Below are positions 59,975 to 64,000 of a stretch of 64,000 nt of DNA, in pieces (the stretch's first letter is position 1; each line of letters opens with the position of its first letter). The stretch covers positions 186,001 to 250,000 of the forward strand of contig NZ_SNYR01000002.1 in NCBI RefSeq assembly GCF_004363175.1, in the 5' to 3' direction. Made by a program: the position numbers and the translations under genes. The stretch is from Maritalea mobilis (GTDB taxonomy: Bacteria > Pseudomonadota > Alphaproteobacteria > Rhizobiales > Devosiaceae). The notes under the pieces are model-generated. The model was not told where the DNA came from. It was given only the letters and a program-made list of their open reading frames with translations, and did no database searches.

Positions 59975-60630
59975 TCAGCCGACAATTTATACCCGAGGCC
60001 GCGCACCGTTTCGATTAAGCCATCTGGTAATTTTTTGCGCAGACGCCCCACAAAAACTTCGATCGTATTGGAATCCCGATCAAAGTCCTGATCATAAAGG
60101 TGCTCTGTCAATTCAGTACGCGAAATCACTTTGCCATTGTGATGCATCAAATAAGAAAGAAGCCGATATTCATGCGATGTCAGCTTCACTGACGCCCCGT
60201 TTAACGTGACCTTGTTTGCGCCAATATCTAGGCGCAGAGGTCCGATCTCAATCGCGTTTGATGCATGGCCAGCGGCGCGGCGCACCAAAGCGCGCAATCG
60301 CGCCAGCACTTCTTCCATATGGAACGGTTTGGCCACATAGTCATCTGCGCCAGCGTCGATGCCCTGCACCTTGTCGCTCCAGCGATCACGCGCTGTGAGT
60401 AGCAATACAGGCATGTTCCGACCTTCGCGGCGCCATTCTTCAAGGATCGATATGCCATCTTTGATTGGCAAGCCGATATCCAGCACAACAGCATCGTAGG
60501 GTTCCGTATCGCCCAAAAAGTGGCCTTCTTCCCCGTCAAATGCCTTATCAACCACGTAACCCGCCTCTTCCAGCGCTTCACAAAGCTGTTGATTCAAGTC
60601 CGGATCATCTTCGACCACCAAAATGCGCAT
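59971..60630 (-). CDS. feuP: FeuP-type response regulator
   Basis: A 219-residue OmpR/PhoP-family regulator. The receiver has phospho-Asp in AVVLDIGLP (about 51) and Lys in DDYVAKPFHM (about 101); the winged helix (about 130-217) ends with DRDSNTIEVFVGRLRKK and VRGLGYKL. The phrase AFDGEEGHFLGDTEPYDAVV is strongly FeuP-like. Paired with feuQ by a 4-base overlap and preceded by a small PepSY protein gene. It likely activates envelope and osmoadaptation genes. Confidence 0.9.
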   Translation of the reverse strand: MRILVVEDDPDLNQQLCEALEEAGYVVDKAFDGEEGHFLGDTEPYDAVVLDIGLPIKDGISILEEWRREGRNMPVLLLTARDRWSDKVQGIDAGADDYVAKPFHMEEVLARLRALVRRAAGHASNAIEIGPLRLDIGANKVTLNGASVKLTSHEYRLLSYLMHHNGKVISRTELTEHLYDQDFDRDSNTIEVFVGRLRKKLPDGLIETVRGLGYKLSAE

Positions 60631-60644
60631 ATTCGTGTCCTCAA

Positions 60645-60965
60645 CTACCGAATAATTCTTCCCGTCACGGCATCAACCTGAAGCCGATTTTCTACGCCAT
60701 TGTCGTTCACAATTGTCAGCGCATAAACAGGGCCTGCTGGCCGCACGCAAAGTTCAGCGCGCAGCACCCGGTCGCCCGGTCTCAGTTTAATCAGTTTTTT
60801 GATTTGGACAAATGATTGAATTTCACCCTTTTGAACCGCTTGGTTGATGACCATGCGGTCCACGGTGCAGCCGGCATTTTGCGCCTGCGCCGTAGGTATA
60901 TTTGTCAATGTAACAGCCAATAAAATGGCCGCTACCAATCGGTTGAGAATAGGTTTCTGTGTCAT
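60645..60965 (-). CDS. Small periplasmic PepSY-like protein, candidate FeuN-type modulator
   Basis: A 106-residue protein with a signal peptide (LVAAILLAVTLTNIPTAQA, cleavage near AQA-QN) and a C-terminal PepSY-like fold (VYALTIVNDNGVENRLQVDAVTGRI). It lies 14 bases upstream of feuP on the same strand. In Sinorhizobium a small periplasmic protein, FeuN, is encoded with feuPQ and inhibits FeuQ. Position, export signal and domain fit that role, which remains inference. Two Cys (GCTVDR, ELCVRP) could form a disulfide. ATG 60986 is an alternative start. Confidence 0.78.
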   Translation of the reverse strand: MTQKPILNRLVAAILLAVTLTNIPTAQAQNAGCTVDRMVINQAVQKGEIQSFVQIKKLIKLRPGDRVLRAELCVRPAGPVYALTIVNDNGVENRLQVDAVTGRIIR

Positions 60966-61010
60966 AGTGCCGTTTTTAGCAGCCATAAGCTGAACACAAA
61001 ATGAACGTTT

Positions 61011-61766
61011 TTAAACCACGCTAGATGCAGTGTCTTTCAGGCCCTTGCGCAAGAAAATGATGGCGAATGCTTCCATCATCAATTGTCCAGCGCTTGCGTT
61101 GTCAAATGCAGGCACCTCAACGCCCGCCAACTGAGCGATAGCAATCAATAACATCAAAGCAGCTGTGATATAGGTCTTATAGCCCTGAAAATAGGTCATT
61201 TTTCGGCTTTCTCCATTCATTTTAGTGGAATTCAGTTTTGCCAGCTTTTGAGCGTTATGGCGCGTGCTCTGCACACGTCGTCGCCAGCCTCGACCAAAGG
61301 TTGGGTAATGGCGCAGGCGCTTCAAAAACTGCAGGCGTGCAGTACATAATTTATCGATCAGTTTGATTTCGTTGTGTGTTGCGACAAATGTCTTCATTGC
61401 CGCAAATGTCACCGGCCCCATTCGCCCATCTTGTGGTGCTTGCACGATAGATTGCAGCATCTTTACCGCGCGATGCGGACCAGAGTTAACTGCAAAGTCG
61501 AAAAGGCAAAATGCAATGCCAGTGGGCAATCTGTTCGCCCATATTGGCGCCCAATAATAGCGATAGTAAATCTGAGCCGCTTCCGCTTTACGCAAACGAC
61601 GCACGGCTGACTTCGGCAGTTTTGTGGCGGGTTTCACGCCTCGAAATCTCGCCAAGGTGGCACGTGTGATGCCAAATTTTGTTGCACCTCCGGGGTCGTG
61701 CGGATGGTCCACATATCCGCCCTCCTGCGCAAAAACATGCGCGAGTGCAGTTTGAAAACTGTTCAT
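61011..61766 (-). CDS. GH108-type peptidoglycan hydrolase with holin-like C-terminus
   Basis: A 251-residue endolysin-like protein. Residues 1-165 match glycoside hydrolase family 108 (catalytic Glu in FAQEGGYVDHPHDPGGATKFG, about residue 15; FDFAVNSGPHRAVKMLQ) with a peptidoglycan-binding part. The last 65 residues hold one or two hydrophobic helices (ITAALMLLIAIAQLAGV; AGQLMMEAFAIIFL) like a small phage holin. ATG 61766 replaces a longer ORF whose 66 extra residues look non-coding. It follows the GTA-like DUF2793 gene and may serve release of particles. Confidence 0.88.
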   Translation of the reverse strand: MNSFQTALAHVFAQEGGYVDHPHDPGGATKFGITRATLARFRGVKPATKLPKSAVRRLRKAEAAQIYYRYYWAPIWANRLPTGIAFCLFDFAVNSGPHRAVKMLQSIVQAPQDGRMGPVTFAAMKTFVATHNEIKLIDKLCTARLQFLKRLRHYPTFGRGWRRRVQSTRHNAQKLAKLNSTKMNGESRKMTYFQGYKTYITAALMLLIAIAQLAGVEVPAFDNASAGQLMMEAFAIIFLRKGLKDTASSVV

Positions 61767-61776
61767 GAAAGGCCTA

Positions 61777-63120
61777 TCAAACGGAAAATATGGATGGGAT
61801 AAACCCTTCCAAAGGGTCAACCTGAATGCGGTCATTAAAAATGGCTGGCAGCGCGAACAGCAACTCGTCGCCTGTGTTTGCGTAAAACGGCAGCAAATCG
61901 ACAAATTGATGCTTCGCCGTGCGTGATGCAGCAGCGAACTGAGCACCGACATGTACCCACCCATCGGCCGCAGCGAGCGTTTGATAGTCCGTCACGGATA
62001 CACCATCAATTTGCACGTCACATTCACTTGCCGAAATAAGCCATGTGCCACTGACCACCTTCACATAGAGTGATGCCGACTGGCGGGTACCGAATAGTCC
62101 ATCGTAAGAAAATTGCCGATATTTGGAGCTACCGCTCTGGGTATTTTCATAATAGCCGCTCGACGCAGCGGTGCAATTTGCCACCCAGAATTCCGGATGA
62201 TAACGCGCTGCCCAACTTTCGCGCAGCAAATCAGCCAATGCTTGCACATCGCTATCTAGCGCAGTCCCTGCCCCGCCATATGTGCTGCTATCATAATGAA
62301 ATTTGCCATGGCTGGTAAATGTGGAGCCATTCTCATTCTTCAAATAGCTTGGCGCGACAAAACTGGTGATAGTTCCGGTCTTTTCCGCAGCAAAACGACC
62401 GCTATCCGGTAAAATTGAGATCTTTTGCGCCACGCCCTGCACTTCGCCAGAAACACCATTCGGCAATGCAAGCTTGCCTGTCGTGCGGTCGCCCACCAGC
62501 ACATTGCGCCAAGTACTACCATCTCCCGACACACGCAGTGTAAGGTCATCATCATTGAGCAACCCCATCTCCGCGCGAACGGACCAATTGTCCTGCCATC
62601 CGATAAGGGCTGTGTGTCCGCTGGTCGCTTTGTTCAGCGAAAGCCGCGTATCACCTGAGCCGCCATCAGCGGGATATTCCGCAGAAAAGAGGCTTGAGGG
62701 CGTTTTGGCCAAAATCTTGTTGTAACTGTCAGCAGCGGCCCCAAGTCCCAATTGTTGCAAATTTTGCAATTGGGATAATTGATCAAAAAAGGCGCCCCAG
62801 GCGCCTGCATTGAACATATAGGGCTTACCATCGGCCATGTTCCAGGCCAGCCACCCTTCTTGCGGCGTGTAGTAGCGCCATCCTGCGTCAGTGTAGGAAG
62901 CGATCATGCCGCCCTGTCCAGTCCACTCCCCGGTGGGTGTGTCACCAATGGCGTAGTCCTTGCCGCTAATGGCTGGGTCTGGCGGGGTGTTGGTGCCGAT
63001 GCTTTCAAGCTGTATCTGACACAGCGCGTCCAACCCCATAAGAGCTTCATTATGCGTGATATGTTTTAGAGCCTGATCCGGTTGGATCAGTGGCAGGCCC
63101 AACTTTGCTGTATTAGTCAC
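61777..63120 (-). CDS. DUF2793 domain protein, phage/GTA tail-associated
   Basis: A 447-residue protein. The DUF2793 domain is at the N-terminus (TAKLGLPLIQPDQALKHITHNEA, then GWRYYTPQEGWLAWN, about residues 1-120); the rest is beta-rich and Ser/Gly-rich, as in receptor-binding or fibre-like proteins, with a possible capsid-type end (LLPFYANTGDELLF). GTG 63120 with AAGGATCG upstream overlaps the end of the baseplate gene; a longer ORF is its out-of-frame shadow. In alphaproteobacteria DUF2793 genes often follow GTA tail genes. Confidence 0.85.
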   Translation of the reverse strand: MTNTAKLGLPLIQPDQALKHITHNEALMGLDALCQIQLESIGTNTPPDPAISGKDYAIGDTPTGEWTGQGGMIASYTDAGWRYYTPQEGWLAWNMADGKPYMFNAGAWGAFFDQLSQLQNLQQLGLGAAADSYNKILAKTPSSLFSAEYPADGGSGDTRLSLNKATSGHTALIGWQDNWSVRAEMGLLNDDDLTLRVSGDGSTWRNVLVGDRTTGKLALPNGVSGEVQGVAQKISILPDSGRFAAEKTGTITSFVAPSYLKNENGSTFTSHGKFHYDSSTYGGAGTALDSDVQALADLLRESWAARYHPEFWVANCTAASSGYYENTQSGSSKYRQFSYDGLFGTRQSASLYVKVVSGTWLISASECDVQIDGVSVTDYQTLAAADGWVHVGAQFAAASRTAKHQFVDLLPFYANTGDELLFALPAIFNDRIQVDPLEGFIPSIFSV

Positions 63121-64000
63121 TAAAATCGATCCTTTTTGGATGGCCAGCGCCCCAAATGGCGCTGATTTGGCTGACTTCAATCCAGGCATTTTCCACAAGC
63201 GCACCAAAGTCGGCGATCTGAGCAACGGCTGTGTAGATAAATGAGGATTGGGAAATTTGGACTGTGTGCAGTGCGGTTTCACCTGAGCCTATGCACAACT
63301 CAAACAGTAAATTGTCGGTGTCCAGCGGCACATCTTGGCCCTGCCACATATCGCCACCAACGCGAGTGCAACGCACCCAATCTATCTGGATGTCATCTGT
63401 AGTTGGCACACGCACCGCTTGCAGATGAACTGATGCCAACGGCATCAGTGGCGTGGTGCTTGGGGTGAGGCTTATGCTTATGGCTTCGGCGCTGGCAGCG
63501 CCGGCATAAGCATATAGGTCAAGGTCTGCCCCCACCTTCTCGCCTGAGACTGCCAGCGTTTTCCCTTCGCCCGGCACCAATGCGCGTGCCCCGGCAAGGC
63601 AAGGCTGCGCCGCTGCAAATTGAGTTTTGCCCAGCCCCCGCAATAATTGCGACAATCGATAGGTTTTTGGGGCCACCAGTTCCGCTGTTGCGAAGCCGAT
63701 TTGCTCCCAACTGCCCTCTGTCTTTTCAAGCCAGAGGCGATTCACACCCTGCATAACTGCCATTGGCGTTGCCGAGCTAAGATGTCCTTCAAGCATGCGA
63801 ACCAAAAGGCTTTGATTGTGATCCCATAATCCAAGGCTATTTGCAGGCTCAAAATCCTCCTGCACGATGCCGAGCGGATTGGGCTTCTCGATCTCGGCAA
63901 TGCCCTGCCCTTGATTATCTGTCAGGCGGATATTGCCGGGCCAGGGCTTGGCATAAGCAGCAGCGAACACTTGGGTGTTTAGTTCATCCGCGTCCCCGTT
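63113..64000 (-). CDS. GTA-like baseplate multidomain protein (C-terminal part)
   Basis: The last 295 residues of a gene running off the right edge; the frame is open to 64000. The visible part has VMQGVNRLWLEKTEG, TYRLSQLLRGLGKTQ and a beta-sandwich end (IDWVRCTRVGGDMW), as in the C-terminus of the GTA TIM-barrel/baseplate megatron protein (g15 of the Rhodobacter GTA). This is the last large tail component, contacting the recipient surface. Its stop overlaps the start of the DUF2793 gene. The rest of the cluster should continue to the right. Confidence 0.82.
   Translation of the reverse strand, partial: NGDADELNTQVFAAAYAKPWPGNIRLTDNQGQGIAEIEKPNPLGIVQEDFEPANSLGLWDHNQSLLVRMLEGHLSSATPMAVMQGVNRLWLEKTEGSWEQIGFATAELVAPKTYRLSQLLRGLGKTQFAAAQPCLAGARALVPGEGKTLAVSGEKVGADLDLYAYAGAASAEAISISLTPSTTPLMPLASVHLQAVRVPTTDDIQIDWVRCTRVGGDMWQGQDVPLDTDNLLFELCIGSGETALHTVQISQSSFIYTAVAQIADFGALVENAWIEVSQISAIWGAGHPKRIDFSD

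Noticed and set aside
61767-61964. 66-residue N-terminal extension of the endolysin
   Set aside because: It lies over the end of the DUF2793 gene and has no coding character; GH108 begins at ATG 61766.

Overview
The window looks like chromosomal DNA of an alphaproteobacterium of the order Hyphomicrobiales (Rhizobiales), probably marine or free-living; this is inference. The grounds are moderate GC, dense directional operons, a feuPQ two-component system near a cytochrome c maturation operon, then degP, a response regulator, a kinase and glnE (an order I recall from rhizobia), and the end of a gene-transfer-agent-like structural cluster. I recognised no rRNA, tRNA, CRISPR array or insertion sequence.

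Left part (1-5.6 kb): a minus-strand catabolic operon with a semialdehyde dehydrogenase (cut by the window edge), a DapA-family lyase and a polar amino acid ABC transporter, with a divergent GntR/FCD regulator. It best fits hydroxyproline uptake and breakdown to 2-oxoglutarate. A peroxiredoxin follows (5.7-6.2 kb).

6.6-21.0 kb is a nearly self-contained reductive pyrimidine degradation island: preT-preA (uracil/thymine reduction), a DMT exporter, a RutR-like TetR regulator, an omega-aminotransferase, malonate/methylmalonate semialdehyde dehydrogenase, an M20 N-carbamoyl amino acid hydrolase, dihydropyrimidinase, and a four-gene ABC importer with an NMT1/THI5-type binding protein. Putative RutR-type boxes lie before both preT and the aminotransferase, and the dihydropyrimidinase has a hairpin-rich leader.

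21.0-26.4 kb: phosphonate importer phnD-phnC-phnE divergent from phnM, with no C-P lyase core in the window; then an orphan TRAP binding protein and a possible 33-codon ORF or small RNA ending at a terminator. 26.4-30.9 kb: a sulfide/persulfide module (SulP transporter, DUF442 sulfurtransferase, metallo-beta-lactamase persulfide dioxygenase, two YeeE/YedE proteins) divergent from a two-cysteine ArsR regulator of the BigR/SqrR type.

30.9-47.5 kb: panB-panC, a tandem ABC exporter pair, aminopeptidase N, an orphan PAS histidine kinase, glnE, a two-component system and a DegP protease. 47.6-53.7 kb: a TSUP permease, a hydrolase-OsmC fusion and the ccmI-ccmE-ccmF-ccmH haem lyase operon. 53.8-58.0 kb: an unusual pair of proteins that look like reduced sarcosine-oxidase B and A subunits, convergent with an unrecognised helical protein. 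58.1-61.0 kb: a surface-antigen lipoprotein, feuQ, feuP and a PepSY protein that may be the FeuN-type modulator. 61.0-64.0 kb: a GH108 endolysin with a holin-like tail, a DUF2793 protein and the C-terminal end of a GTA/phage baseplate protein.

The best candidates for something undescribed are the SoxB/SoxA-like pair next to ccm, the 26.3 kb small ORF/RNA, the hydA leader, and the possible ATA start of the DMT gene.
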